DNA from: Gelidibacter pelagius
GTDB lineage: Bacteria > Bacteroidota > Bacteroidia > Flavobacteriales > Flavobacteriaceae
Direction of reading: 5' to 3'
NCBI RefSeq assembly: GCF_017581925.1
Contig: NZ_JAGEVG010000014.1
Location: 1 to 64,000, forward strand
Length of the DNA stretch: 64,000 nt
How positions within the stretch are numbered: position 1 is the stretch's first letter; each line of letters begins with the position of its first letter. Made by a program: the position numbers and the translations under genes. The notes beneath the pieces were generated by a model, which worked only from the letters and a program-made list of their open reading frames with translations, searched no databases and had not been told where the DNA came from. Shown in pieces: positions 1 through 8,410 of the stretch.

Positions 1-789
1 AATTTAAGTGAATATTACACAGCTGCAAAGCTTTATCCAATAAGGTTTTGCGGCATTTTTTTTGGAAGACTTGCGGATTCAAGGAGCTATCGGGATTCAT
101 TATATCTATTTTAGTTTCAATGGATGTTTTAGCCACGTCCCGACAGCTATTGGAAAGACGAATAATTGCATTTTTTAATATTCTTTACCAGCTATTTCAC
201 GAAGCAATGTTTCAGTCTACCGATATAAACCTATGGTTTCCAGCCATAGTAGTTTAGTTTTAACGTTACGAAGATACATCTCGCAATTTAATTTTAATAA
301 CTAACGTTCAAATATCTAAAAAATGATAGTCTCAATGAATAAATTTGTATAATTCTGCAGTGCATTTTGTCGTTAAAATGCATCTTTTAGTCGTTAAATG
401 TTAAAGTTTAGTGTCGTTCATCGATTTAATGTGTATTTAAACAGATTATTTAAATAATAATATTACATTTGAAGTGTACTGAAACTTTGGTTTTAGTTCA
501 ATGGATTAATTAATTAATATTTGCATATGTTGTTGACTTAGTGACCCTAAATCTACGCAATATAAAAAACGCAAATTAGGAGAACCGAGGTTGAGGGACC
601 TCGGTTCTTTCTTTTTAATAAGGTCCCGTTATTTTCTTTATTTTTATTGAACTCTATCGCTTTGATATCGAGAAGCTCCACAGTTTTATTCTGAGTTCTT
701 CGTCATTCAAATAATTATTTCCACTTTTCAGAAGCAACCTTTTCGTGTTTCCAGCATCTTACTTAATGAACTCAAAAACTACAAAAAAC
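1..789. other. Intergenic region without a convincing gene
   Basis: No reading frame here looks like a real protein; the longest one (48-257) has no recognisable motif and an unusual composition. The stretch contains a copy of a dispersed motif (TTTTAGCCACG near 127-137, repeated inverted near 29525 and 29590), a TAnnTTTG box at 340-347, and a strong hairpin terminator at 581-615 that closes some transcript, perhaps a small RNA or the 3' end of something upstream of the window. Confidence 0.6.
581..616 (+). terminator. Rho-independent terminator
   Basis: Perfect 10-bp stem (AGAACCGAGG at 581-590 with CCTCGGTTCT at 599-608), 8-nt loop, followed by a pyrimidine/T-rich tail (TTCTTTTT). The T tail is on the + strand, so it ends a rightward transcript, yet no gene lies before it in the window. 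Confidence 0.8.
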
Positions 790-1326
790 ATGAAAAAATC
801 AATTTTAATTATCAAATCTTTATTCGTCATCGGTGCCCTTTCTATTTTTAGTTGTAATTCTGATGATGGATTTGACTGTCCTGAAGCCTTAACAGGTGAA
901 TTAAGTGCAACTGAAGCTGAATTTTCTGGTACTTGGAAACTTGTTGCTATGGAAGCAGATGAGGCTATAGATCTTACGGACGACAATACCGATAACCCTA
1001 TTACCGATGTTTTTGCTCAATATGAAGCGTGTGACCGTGATTTGGTGTATGACTTTATGAATGACAGAAATTTAGAATTTAGACAAGGATATACGGCTGA
1101 TGATTGTACCAACAAACTAACTTTTGCCGGAACATGGAATTTGATCGGAAATGATTTGACGTTAGTAGCTAATTGTGCGTCTCAAAGAATCACGATTGAG
1201 ACAAATGCAGAGGGAGACCAATATTCCTATGACGTCACTTTACAATTTCGAGATGTAAATGGAGCGCAAAAGACAAGCAAGGTGAAATTTACATTTGAAA
1301 AGACGGTGGATGTACAGCCAGTATAA
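790..1326 (+). CDS. Lipocalin-like lipoprotein
   Basis: 178-residue exported lipoprotein of unknown substrate. The N-terminus is a lipoprotein signal: MKKS, a hydrophobic stretch, then a lipobox ending IFSC, so the Cys is predicted to be lipidated. The mature part carries the 'FSGTWKLVAME...' opening and later 'GTWNLIGNDLTL' strand typical of the lipocalin-like / DUF5004-type proteins common in Flavobacteriaceae. I chose the ATG at 790 because an upstream in-frame ATG (745) would put 15 unrelated residues before the signal peptide. It stands alone and is followed directly by a symmetrical terminator. Function unknown. Confidence 0.85.
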   Translation: MKKSILIIKSLFVIGALSIFSCNSDDGFDCPEALTGELSATEAEFSGTWKLVAMEADEAIDLTDDNTDNPITDVFAQYEACDRDLVYDFMNDRNLEFRQGYTADDCTNKLTFAGTWNLIGNDLTLVANCASQRITIETNAEGDQYSYDVTLQFRDVNGAQKTSKVKFTFEKTVDVQPV

Positions 1327-1347
1327 TTCCAGAACTCTATGAAATAT

Positions 1348-1377
1348 AAAAAGCGGATCGTACACGATCCGCTTTTT
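1348..1377. terminator. Bidirectional terminator
   Basis: Perfect 13-bp stem: AAAAAGCGGATCG (1348-1360) pairs with CGATCCGCTTTTT (1365-1377) around a TACA loop. The A and T tracts at the two ends let it work in both directions, which suits its place between the convergent lipoprotein and aldo/keto reductase genes. Confidence 0.9.
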
Positions 1378-1396
1378 ATGTTTAAGCCCATTTTGA

Positions 1397-2431
1397 TTAT
1401 GCAGATGGATTTGGAATTTCCTTATGAATTTCTTCAATAGCATCTAAGACCTCCGTACTCAAATTCAAGTTTATGCTATCAATATTTTCTTTAAGTTGAC
1501 TTAAATTAGTGGCTCCAATAATATTACTGGTTACAAATGGTTGTTGGCTCACAAACGCTAAAGACATCTGTGCCAAAGATAAATTGTGTTGGTCTGCTAT
1601 GGCAAGATATTTTTTGGTCGCCTCAGTACATTGTGGACTGCTATATCTCGCAAATCTTGTAAGAAGATTTAATCTTGAGTTTTCGGTATCCTCACCTTTG
1701 ATATATTTTCCTGACAAAACACCACAGGCCATTGGTGAATAAGCCAAAAGTCCAATATTTTCTCTCATAGCGATTTCTGCCATATCACCTTCAAAAATCC
1801 GATTGATCAAAGAATAGGCATTTTGTATAGTAAGCATTCGCGGTAAATTGTGCAATTTGGACTCTTCTAAAAAGCGCATCGTTCCCCACGCCTTTTCATT
1901 GGAAATCCCTATATGTCTAATTTTTCCAGAAGCGATAATGCCATCTAGAGTGTGGAGGATTTCATTGAAATTATCCTGCCATTGGTCATCTTCATGTTTA
2001 TAGTCGCGTTGGCCCAAAGTATTGGTATTCCGTTCTGGCCAGTGGAGTTGGTATAAATCTATATAATCGGTCTTCAGTCGTTTTAAACTATTGTTGACAG
2101 CACTTTTTAAAGCTTCCGTGCTAAAGCCAGTGGTTCGGATGTGAGCCGTGTACTCTCCTGGTCCAGAAATTTTAGAAGCCAATATCACCTTGTCCCTATG
2201 TCCTGTTTTTTCAAACCAGTTGCCAATAATGCGCTCAGTGTCTGCATAGGTTTTTGGTTCTGACGGAACGGGATAAAGTTCGGCAGTATCAAAAAAATTA
2301 ATGCCTTGGTCCAAGGCATAATCCATTTGATCAAAAGCTTCAGCTTGGGTGTTTTGGCGTCCCCAAGTCATGGTGCCCAAACACAGTTTGCTAACTTTTA
2401 TATTGGTGTGGGGGAGTGTAGTGTATTTCAT
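1397..2431 (-). CDS. tas: Aldo/keto reductase, Tas type
   Basis: 344-residue NADP(H)-dependent aldo/keto reductase with an (alpha/beta)8 barrel. Visible family features: GLGTMTWG-like opening 'LCLGTMTWG', the Asp/Tyr pair in 'FFDTAELYPVP', the Lys in 'VILASKISGPG' and the His in 'YQLHWPERN', which together form the D-Y-K-H catalytic tetrad. Length and several strings (DTAELYPVP, LGATNLSQLKENI) match Escherichia coli Tas closely. The start is the ATG at 2431; a TTG 15 bases upstream is inside a palindromic repeat and is unlikely to be used. Physiological substrate is unknown. Cytoplasmic, single gene. Confidence 0.88.
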   Translation of the reverse strand: MKYTTLPHTNIKVSKLCLGTMTWGRQNTQAEAFDQMDYALDQGINFFDTAELYPVPSEPKTYADTERIIGNWFEKTGHRDKVILASKISGPGEYTAHIRTTGFSTEALKSAVNNSLKRLKTDYIDLYQLHWPERNTNTLGQRDYKHEDDQWQDNFNEILHTLDGIIASGKIRHIGISNEKAWGTMRFLEESKLHNLPRMLTIQNAYSLINRIFEGDMAEIAMRENIGLLAYSPMACGVLSGKYIKGEDTENSRLNLLTRFARYSSPQCTEATKKYLAIADQHNLSLAQMSLAFVSQQPFVTSNIIGATNLSQLKENIDSINLNLSTEVLDAIEEIHKEIPNPSA

Positions 2432-2435
2432 ATGT

Positions 2436-2456
2436 ATTCCCTGCAAAAGCGGAGAT
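2436..2456 (-). repeat. Start-proximal palindrome, copy 1
   Basis: Read on the minus strand, TCTCCGCTTTTGCAGGGAAT ends 4 nt before the aldo/keto reductase ATG. It is a degenerate member of the AGATTCCC-GCTTTC-GGGAA family also found at 4355, 30403 and 55807, always just upstream of a start codon. Confidence 0.6.
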
Positions 2457-2495
2457 ATCCTTGTTAGTTAAACTTTTCCATTTTTGATTATACAA

Positions 2496-2529
2496 AGACC
2501 TGTCAGGTTTTTGAAAACCTGACAGGTCT
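2496..2529. terminator. Perfect palindrome, likely terminator and dispersed repeat
   Basis: AGACCTGTCAGGTTTT (2496-2511), spacer TG, then AAAACCTGACAGGTCT (2514-2529): 16-bp perfect arms. It lies just 3' of the OmpA-like gene (minus strand), where it could act as terminator or mRNA-protecting stem. The AACCTGACAGGT core is a palindrome I recognise as a frequent intergenic repeat in Bacteroidota. Confidence 0.65.
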
Positions 2530-2537
2530 GAAGCTAC

Positions 2538-3494
2538 TTAATCATTCAACAATCTTGAAATCTCATCCAATTTAGGTGTTAAAATGACCTCAATACGTCT
2601 GTTTTTGGCTTTGCCTTCAGCGGTCTCATTCGATGCGATTGGCGCATATTCACCACGACCGGCTGCAGTCAAGTTCTCTGGATTGATAGCTGGATTTTCT
2701 TTTAAAATTTGAACAATAGCGGTAGCACGTTTAGTGGATAAATCCCAGTTGCTATTCATTGGCCCAGTGCCATTATATGGATCGGTGTCCGTATGGCCTT
2801 CTATCAGAATAGCAATCTCTGGATTTTGCGCTAATACGCTTCCCAATTGTTTTACGGCTTCTCTTCCATTGGCGCCCACGGCCCAACTGCCTGATTGAAA
2901 CAACAACTTATTTTCCATGGAGACATAGACTTTGCCATCACGCTGTTCAACGGTCAGACCTTTACCTTCAAAATTGGTCAATGCGGTAGAAATCGCATTC
3001 TTGAGTTTGTTCATGGCAGCATCTTTCGCGGCAATCACGCTTTCAAGCTCTGCAATCCGCTGTGAACGGGCTTCCATATCTTCTTTTAATTTTTGCAAAC
3101 GCGAGTTTTCATTGGCTAAAGCTTGTTCTTTTGCATCCAATTGTGCCAATAGCTCTCTGTTCTTTCTGGAATTTTCGGCAATTGCAGAAGAACTGTTTTT
3201 TTCTAAAGCCTGATAAGATTCTTGCAAATTTCTAAGATTGGTACTCGTGACATCATAATCCTTTTGAAGCTGATTGCGTTTGGTGGTGGTATCGTCGTAA
3301 TCTTTTTGCAATTGTGACAATCTGTTCTGTGCCAGGATCAAATCCTTCTTTAGATTAGCATTTTCATCAGCGATTTCTCGCTTTTCTTTCCTTAAAGTAG
3401 CGTATTTGCTTTCTAAATCTGTATAGATTTTTTTAGAGACGCAAGATGTGGTCAATACAAGCGTTAATGCAATTAGGGACAATTTTTTAATCAT
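2538..3494 (-). CDS. OmpA-domain coiled-coil lipoprotein
   Basis: 318 residues. Lipoprotein signal MIKKLSLIALTLVLTTSC with predicted lipidated Cys18, then a long heptad-rich coiled coil (about residues 22-170, rich in L, K, E, Q, with the near-repeat 'LQKDYD'), then an OmpA-C peptidoglycan-binding domain (about 195-310). The latter shows the hallmark 'ILIEGHTDTDP...NWDLSTKRA' and 'GRGEY...NRRIEV' motifs. It probably ties the outer membrane to peptidoglycan, like Pal, but the coiled coil makes it a longer spacer. Single gene with a strong palindrome downstream; its 5' side abuts a heptamer array. Confidence 0.9.
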   Translation of the reverse strand: MIKKLSLIALTLVLTTSCVSKKIYTDLESKYATLRKEKREIADENANLKKDLILAQNRLSQLQKDYDDTTTKRNQLQKDYDVTSTNLRNLQESYQALEKNSSSAIAENSRKNRELLAQLDAKEQALANENSRLQKLKEDMEARSQRIAELESVIAAKDAAMNKLKNAISTALTNFEGKGLTVEQRDGKVYVSMENKLLFQSGSWAVGANGREAVKQLGSVLAQNPEIAILIEGHTDTDPYNGTGPMNSNWDLSTKRATAIVQILKENPAINPENLTAAGRGEYAPIASNETAEGKAKNRRIEVILTPKLDEISRLLND

Positions 3495-3530
3495 GTTTAT
3501 AAGTGTTTATTGTTAGGTTCAGTTATTAGT

Positions 3531-3573
3531 CGGCAGTCAGCAGTCAGCAGTCTTCAGTCTTCAGTCATCGGTC
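3531..3573. repeat. CAGTC heptamer array
   Basis: Five CAGTC cores spaced exactly 7 bp apart (CAGTCAG, CAGTCAG, CAGTCTT, CAGTCTT, CAGTCAT) between the OmpA-like gene and xth. The same CAGTCnn unit forms a larger array at 33901-33970. Confidence 0.85.
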
Positions 3574-3583
3574 TCACCCATCA

Positions 3584-4348
3584 TCACCCCTCAATTTCCA
3601 GCAATATCGGACAATGATCGCTATGCACGGCGTCTGACAAGATAACGCTGCGTTTTAGTTTTTCTTGTAATGGAACACTCACTAATGCATAATCCAATCG
3701 CCAACCCTTGTTTCTTGCTCTTGAATTGGCTCTGTAGCTCCACCAAGTATAATTCTCAGGTTCTTTATTAAAATGTCTGAAAGAATCTATAAATCCACGA
3801 CCCATAAAGTTTCCAATCCATTCGCGTTCCACAGGTAAAAAGCCCGAAACGTTGGAAAGCCCTTTCGGATTATGAATGTCTATTTCTTCATGACAGATGT
3901 TGTAATCGCCTAAAATAATCAGATTTGGAATTCTTGTTTTAAGTTCATCAATATATACTTGAAACATATCCATATAATCAAATTTATGTTGCAAACGGGC
4001 GTCGTTGGTACCTGATGGTAAATACAGGCTCATAATAGACACGTTGTCAAAGTCTACTCTTAGGTTTCGTCCTTCATAGTCCATTGAAGCAATTCCTGTG
4101 CCATATTCTATGTGGTTGGGTTTGGTTTTGCAGAGTATGGCCACGCCACTGTAGCCTTTCTTTTGCGCACTGAACCAATAATGATATGGATAGCCGGCTT
4201 CTTCAAAGACGGACACGTCCAATTGTTCTTCCATCGCTTTGATTTCTTGCAGGCAAATGACGTCTGGATTGGCACTTTTCAACCACTCTATAAAACCTTT
4301 ATTGAGTGCTGCACGAATGCCGTTGACGTTGTAGGAGATGATTTTCAT
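3584..4348 (-). CDS. xth: Exodeoxyribonuclease III (AP endonuclease)
   Basis: 254-residue class II AP endonuclease / 3'-5' exonuclease for base-excision repair. Family motifs read directly: 'MKIISYNVNGIRAA' at the N-terminus, metal-binding Glu in 'DVICLQEIKA', 'SGVAILCK', the Asp/Asn pair in 'LIILGDYNI', and the C-terminal 'RLDYALVS' and 'SDHCPI' with the catalytic His. I prefer the ATG at 4348 because the family starts MKIISYN; an ATG at 4354 is also in frame and abuts the palindrome at 4355-4377. Cytoplasmic. Confidence 0.93.
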   Translation of the reverse strand: MKIISYNVNGIRAALNKGFIEWLKSANPDVICLQEIKAMEEQLDVSVFEEAGYPYHYWFSAQKKGYSGVAILCKTKPNHIEYGTGIASMDYEGRNLRVDFDNVSIMSLYLPSGTNDARLQHKFDYMDMFQVYIDELKTRIPNLIILGDYNICHEEIDIHNPKGLSNVSGFLPVEREWIGNFMGRGFIDSFRHFNKEPENYTWWSYRANSRARNKGWRLDYALVSVPLQEKLKRSVILSDAVHSDHCPILLEIEG

Positions 4349-4354
4349 ATTCAT

Positions 4355-4377
4355 TTCCCATGAAAATGGGAATCTTT
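4355..4377 (-). repeat. Start-proximal palindrome, copy 2
   Basis: On the minus strand AAAGATTCCCATTTTCATGG and GAA, a perfect TTCCCAT / ATGGGAA hairpin with a 4-nt loop. It touches the first possible xth start codon (4354) and ends 6 nt before the preferred one. Same family as 2436, 30403 and 55807. Confidence 0.8.
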
Positions 4378-4488
4378 AAGTTAAAACTTGATTTCGTACA
4401 AACTTAAATAATACTGTACTTTTATACGATAATTTTAAAGGCATTTTAACGATAAAATAATATCCGTCTTTAGAAGTTAATGTATTAG

Positions 4489-7400
4489 ATGAAAATTGCT
4501 GTTCTTCTTATCTTTTTTTTAACGTGTTGTTGTGTGTATGCGCAGCAACCAACGTCCAATTATAGGATAAAGAAGATGGCGGTGAAAGATTCCGTTCAAA
4601 TTGACTCTGTGAGTATCAATTCCAGTCAATTCAGTCTTAAAACTAAAAAGAACGTGTTAATTGACACTTCTTATTACAAAGTCGATTTTTCGAAAGCGCT
4701 TCTGACTTTTAAAAAACCAGTTGGAACGGACTCTGTAATCATCGATTATCTCAGGTATCCAAACTTTATTACTCGGAAATATTTTCAGCTTGACGATAAG
4801 ATCATCGTTGACAATACCAATAATATGCAGCAACTCTACAAGATGCAGCAATCTACCTTGACCAGAAATTACACGCCTTTTGATGGATTGACCACTTCAG
4901 GAAGTATTTCAAGAGGTGTGACCATTGGCAACAATCAAAATTCGGTATTGAACAGCGAACTTGATCTTCAAATTTCTGGAAAGTTGAGTGATAAGGTGTC
5001 TTTGCGAGCGTCTATTCAAGATGCCAATATTCCTTTGCAGGAAAGTGGGTATTCCCAACGTTTGGATGAATTCGATCAGGTGTTTATTGAATTGTTCAGT
5101 GATAATTGGCGCATCAGGGCAGGAGATATTGATTTGCAAAACAATGACTCGTATTTTGCCAGTTTCACCAAACGCGTTCAAGGCTTGAATGTGGATGTAG
5201 ATTTGGGCAACGACACTACCAAAACCAATTTATTTGCGGCGGGAGCTTTGGTACGAGGCCAATTTACGACCAGCCAATTTAGGGCGCAAGAAGGCAACCA
5301 AGGCCCTTACAAACTGAGAGGTCCAAATAATGAGCTGTATGTGTTGGTCGTTTCTGGAAGTGAAACGGTCTATGTGAATGGAACGCCCATTAAACGTGGT
5401 GAAAATCAAGATTATATCATCGATTATAATGCTGGTGAAATTATTTTCAACTCGACCTTCCCGATGACTTCTGAAATGCGCATAACTGTAGACTATCAAT
5501 TTAGTGAACGAAATTTTTCACGGTTTACAGTATTCGGCGGTGGAAGTGTCGAAACTGAAAAGTTTAAAATCGGAGCTTCCGTCTATTCAGAAGTCGATTC
5601 CAAAAACCAGCCTTTACAACAAAATCTATCTCCGGAACAGGTTCAAATTTTGGCCAATGCCGGCGATGATCAATCGTTGATGGTAGCGCCTTCTGGTGTG
5701 CCTGAACCTTATAATGAAAATCGTATCTTATATAAAAAGGAACTTGTTGATGGTGCAGAAATTTATGTGTTTTCAAATAATTCTGAAGATGAATTATACA
5801 GTGTGAAATTCCGATTGGTTGGCGATAATCAAGGGGATTATGTGCTGATCAATAGCAACGCAGTTTCTAATATATATGAGTATGTGTCGCCAGTTTCAGG
5901 TGTTCCTCAAGGGAATTATGCAGCGATTGTCCAATTGATTGCGCCTACCAAATTGCAAGTTGCAGTGGTTAATGGAAGCTATAAACCTACCGAGAGAACG
6001 GATATTTATTTTGAAGCTGCCGGCAGTAAAAACGATTTGAACCTCTTTTCAAATTTGGATGACGATAATAATGACGGATTCGCTGGAAAACTTCGCGTAC
6101 GGCAAGAGGTCATAAAAAGTGATAGTCTTTGGAATTTGTCAGCAATACTTGATGCGGATATAATTCAGAAGGATTTTAAGTCCATTCAACGTTTGTATTA
6201 TGCAGAGTTCAATCGGGATTGGAATTTGGAGATGCCACTCGGGAATCAAAACTTACTGGCTGCTGGCCTTGATCTGTTTCATCCAAAAAACGGTATCGCC
6301 AGTTACAAATTTGAGCATCTTAATTATTCTGAAAATTTCAATGGCAATAGACATATTGCGTTTGCCAGTTTGAAATTTGGTAAATGGCAGCTGTTTACCA
6401 ATTCCAGTATCTTGAACAGTGAAAGTGATATCTCGGAATCGACGTTTTTACGGACTTTTAATAGATTCACCTATAACTTCAAAAACCAATGGGTGGGAAC
6501 TAAATTGGCTGCAGAAGATAATGATCAACGCGAAATTGCCACCAACCAACTAACGACATTAAGTCAACGCTTTAAATCGGCTGAAGTGTTTTATGGGATT
6601 GGCGACAGCACGAATGTTTTTGCCGAGGTAGGTTATCGACATCGTGTGAACGACAGTTTACGCATGAACAGTGTTGAGAAAGTAAGCAGTTCCAATACCT
6701 ATTATATCAAATCTAAAATCATTCAGAATGCCTCGACAGATTTAGGGGTTTATATCAATTATCGCACGTTAAAATCGGTGGATAAAGCTATTGAAAATGA
6801 AAAATCCTTAAATTCAAGAGTGACGTTTAGCCAACAATTGTTTTCCCAAATAGTGTTATGGAATACGGTTTTTGAGACCAATGCCGGAAGTCTGCCTCAA
6901 CAGGATTTTACTTATGTCAAGGTGGAGCCAGGTCAAGGTGCCTACACTTGGATTGACTATAATAACAACGGAATCCAAGAACTCAACGAATTTGAAATTG
7001 CACAATTTCAGGATCAAGGCGAATTTATCAGGGTGCTGTTGCCTAATCAAGTATTTGTCAAAACGCATCAAAACAGATTGAGTCAGACTGTGACCATCAA
7101 TCCACAGCAATGGGCGGTGAGTGGAAGCGGCAGCAAGAAATTTTGGTCGCATTTTTATAATCAAACCTCATATTTGGTTGATCGGAAGTTAAAAAGAGAA
7201 GACAGTGCCTTTGATCTCAATCCGTTTGCTGATAGCGATGAGAATCAATTGGCATTGAATAAGAGTGTTAGAAACGTCCTGTTTTTTAATAGAGGGAAAC
7301 AACACTTCACCACGTCCTACACATTTTTAACCAATGCAGCGAAGACTTTACTTTCCATCGGATTTCAAGAGAGCAAACTAAACAGCCATCAACTCAATTT

Positions 7401-7899
7401 TAATCACAAGTTCGCCGAAAGTTGGCTTTTGAATTTAAAAACCAGTTTAGAAGAAAATCAAAGTTTGAGCGAGAATTTTGCGACTCGAAATTATAAAATA
7501 GACGAAACTCGTCTACAACCTAAATTGTCTTATTTGTTCAATGAAAATGCTCGCTTTGATATCTTTTACCAATACACTTCTAAAGATAATACCATCGGTA
7601 ATATGGAGACCTTGCTTCAAAATAATTTCGGATTATCATTCACCTACAATAAGGCCCAGAAAGTAGCGCTTACTGGCGAAATTAATTTTTATGACAATAG
7701 TTTTGAAGGCAATGCAAACACGCCAGTATCGTATCAAATGCTGGAAGGTTTACAGCCTGGAAAAAATTTCACATGGACCTTATTGGCACAGCGGAAGCTG
7801 ACGGCATTTTTAGACTTAAACCTGAATTATTTTGGACGTAAGACAGAAACTTCCAAAACTATTCATACAGGAACGATTCAATTGAAGGCTTATTTTTAG
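4489..7899 (+). CDS. Large predicted outer-membrane beta-barrel protein
   Basis: 1136 residues with a cleavable signal peptide (MKIAVLLIFFLTCCCVYAQ). The mature protein is rich in alternating hydrophobic/polar strands, Asn, Ser and aromatic residues, and ends in Phe, as outer-membrane barrels do. Readable blocks include 'SGSISRGVTIGNNQNSVL', a patch around residues 150-200 with 'SIQDANIPLQESG', and 'YVNGTPIKRGENQDYIIDY' near 300. I do not recognise a named family; it resembles conserved large flavobacterial proteins of unknown function and some short strings recall translocon-type barrels such as SprA, but that is weak. It is not in a clear operon: the metal operon begins 52 bp later with its own promoter. 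Confidence 0.8.
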   Translation: MKIAVLLIFFLTCCCVYAQQPTSNYRIKKMAVKDSVQIDSVSINSSQFSLKTKKNVLIDTSYYKVDFSKALLTFKKPVGTDSVIIDYLRYPNFITRKYFQLDDKIIVDNTNNMQQLYKMQQSTLTRNYTPFDGLTTSGSISRGVTIGNNQNSVLNSELDLQISGKLSDKVSLRASIQDANIPLQESGYSQRLDEFDQVFIELFSDNWRIRAGDIDLQNNDSYFASFTKRVQGLNVDVDLGNDTTKTNLFAAGALVRGQFTTSQFRAQEGNQGPYKLRGPNNELYVLVVSGSETVYVNGTPIKRGENQDYIIDYNAGEIIFNSTFPMTSEMRITVDYQFSERNFSRFTVFGGGSVETEKFKIGASVYSEVDSKNQPLQQNLSPEQVQILANAGDDQSLMVAPSGVPEPYNENRILYKKELVDGAEIYVFSNNSEDELYSVKFRLVGDNQGDYVLINSNAVSNIYEYVSPVSGVPQGNYAAIVQLIAPTKLQVAVVNGSYKPTERTDIYFEAAGSKNDLNLFSNLDDDNNDGFAGKLRVRQEVIKSDSLWNLSAILDADIIQKDFKSIQRLYYAEFNRDWNLEMPLGNQNLLAAGLDLFHPKNGIASYKFEHLNYSENFNGNRHIAFASLKFGKWQLFTNSSILNSESDISESTFLRTFNRFTYNFKNQWVGTKLAAEDNDQREIATNQLTTLSQRFKSAEVFYGIGDSTNVFAEVGYRHRVNDSLRMNSVEKVSSSNTYYIKSKIIQNASTDLGVYINYRTLKSVDKAIENEKSLNSRVTFSQQLFSQIVLWNTVFETNAGSLPQQDFTYVKVEPGQGAYTWIDYNNNGIQELNEFEIAQFQDQGEFIRVLLPNQVFVKTHQNRLSQTVTINPQQWAVSGSGSKKFWSHFYNQTSYLVDRKLKREDSAFDLNPFADSDENQLALNKSVRNVLFFNRGKQHFTTSYTFLTNAAKTLLSIGFQESKLNSHQLNFNHKFAESWLLNLKTSLEENQSLSENFATRNYKIDETRLQPKLSYLFNENARFDIFYQYTSKDNTIGNMETLLQNNFGLSFTYNKAQKVALTGEINFYDNSFEGNANTPVSYQMLEGLQPGKNFTWTLLAQRKLTAFLDLNLNYFGRKTETSKTIHTGTIQLKAYF

Positions 7900-7902
7900 A
7901 AG

Positions 7903-7916
7903 GTGACTTATGTCAC
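7903..7916. promoter_or_regulatory. Crp/Fnr-like palindromic operator
   Basis: GTGACTTATGTCAC, perfect 5-bp arms around 4 nt, extended to gGTGAnnnnnnTCACa, which fits the Crp/Fnr-family half-site GTGA...TCAC. Its centre lies about 42 bp before the transcription start predicted from the -7 box at 7939, the distance of a class II activator site. Binding factor unknown. Confidence 0.45.
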
Positions 7917-7938
7917 ATAACGTATAAAGATTTTTTCG

Positions 7939-7946
7939 TAGCTTTG
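7939..7946 (+). promoter_or_regulatory. -7 box of the metal-efflux operon promoter
   Basis: TAGCTTTG fits the Bacteroidota consensus TAnnTTTG. The ATG at 7952 is only 5 nt downstream, so the transcript would be leaderless or nearly so. Confidence 0.55.
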
Positions 7947-7951
7947 CTAAC

Positions 7952-8341
7952 ATGTCAAAGTTAGTCGCCATATTTTATACGGTATTGATTCTTTTTCAAA
8001 GTCTGAATATCAGCTTTGAAGACTTGTCAAAATTCAGTGCGCTTATGGAACATGCATCCTATCATCAGGAAACCTACGGCGATTCTTTTTTTGATTTTCT
8101 TTCTGAGCATTATGGTGAAGCTTCTGTGCAGCATGAAAGTGATCATTCAGAACATCAAGATTTACCCTTCAAACATAGTGATCACAATTGTTGTCATATA
8201 AACACCTCTTTTACACTTCAAAACACTGAGTTTATAGATTCTTACGAGGCTTTTATTGAAATTCCTCTGAATTTTCACTATAAAGAATCCTTCTCCTTAT
8301 TTGAGAAACCGTCTGTGTTTCAACCTCCTCAATTCGCATAA
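7952..8341 (+). CDS. His-rich small exported protein of metal operon
   Basis: 129 residues. Hydrophobic N-terminus (MSKLVAIFYTVLILFQSLN) looks like a signal peptide. The middle is a metal-ligand-rich tract with many His, Asp and Glu plus a CC pair ('HESDHSEHQD' then 'KHSDHNCCH', about residues 67-90). No enzyme motif. It is the first gene of the efflux operon, 69 bp before the RND pump, a position where small CzcI/CzcE-like periplasmic metal-binding proteins are found elsewhere; a metal-buffering or sensing role is an inference from composition and context only. Confidence 0.75.
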   Translation: MSKLVAIFYTVLILFQSLNISFEDLSKFSALMEHASYHQETYGDSFFDFLSEHYGEASVQHESDHSEHQDLPFKHSDHNCCHINTSFTLQNTEFIDSYEAFIEIPLNFHYKESFSLFEKPSVFQPPQFA

Positions 8342-8410
8342 TTCATTTTAGTTTAAGTTATTTTAAATCGGTCGTTTATTAAACGGCTTGCAACGCTTTA
8401 CATATGAATT

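Noticed and set aside
48-257. 69-codon open frame at the left edge
   Set aside because: No motif, no homology I can recognise, and it runs through a dispersed repeat; treated as chance.
3531-3573. CAGTC array considered as a CRISPR
   Set aside because: Period is 7 bp with no 25-40 bp spacers and no cas genes; the same holds for 33901-33970 and 38300-38362.
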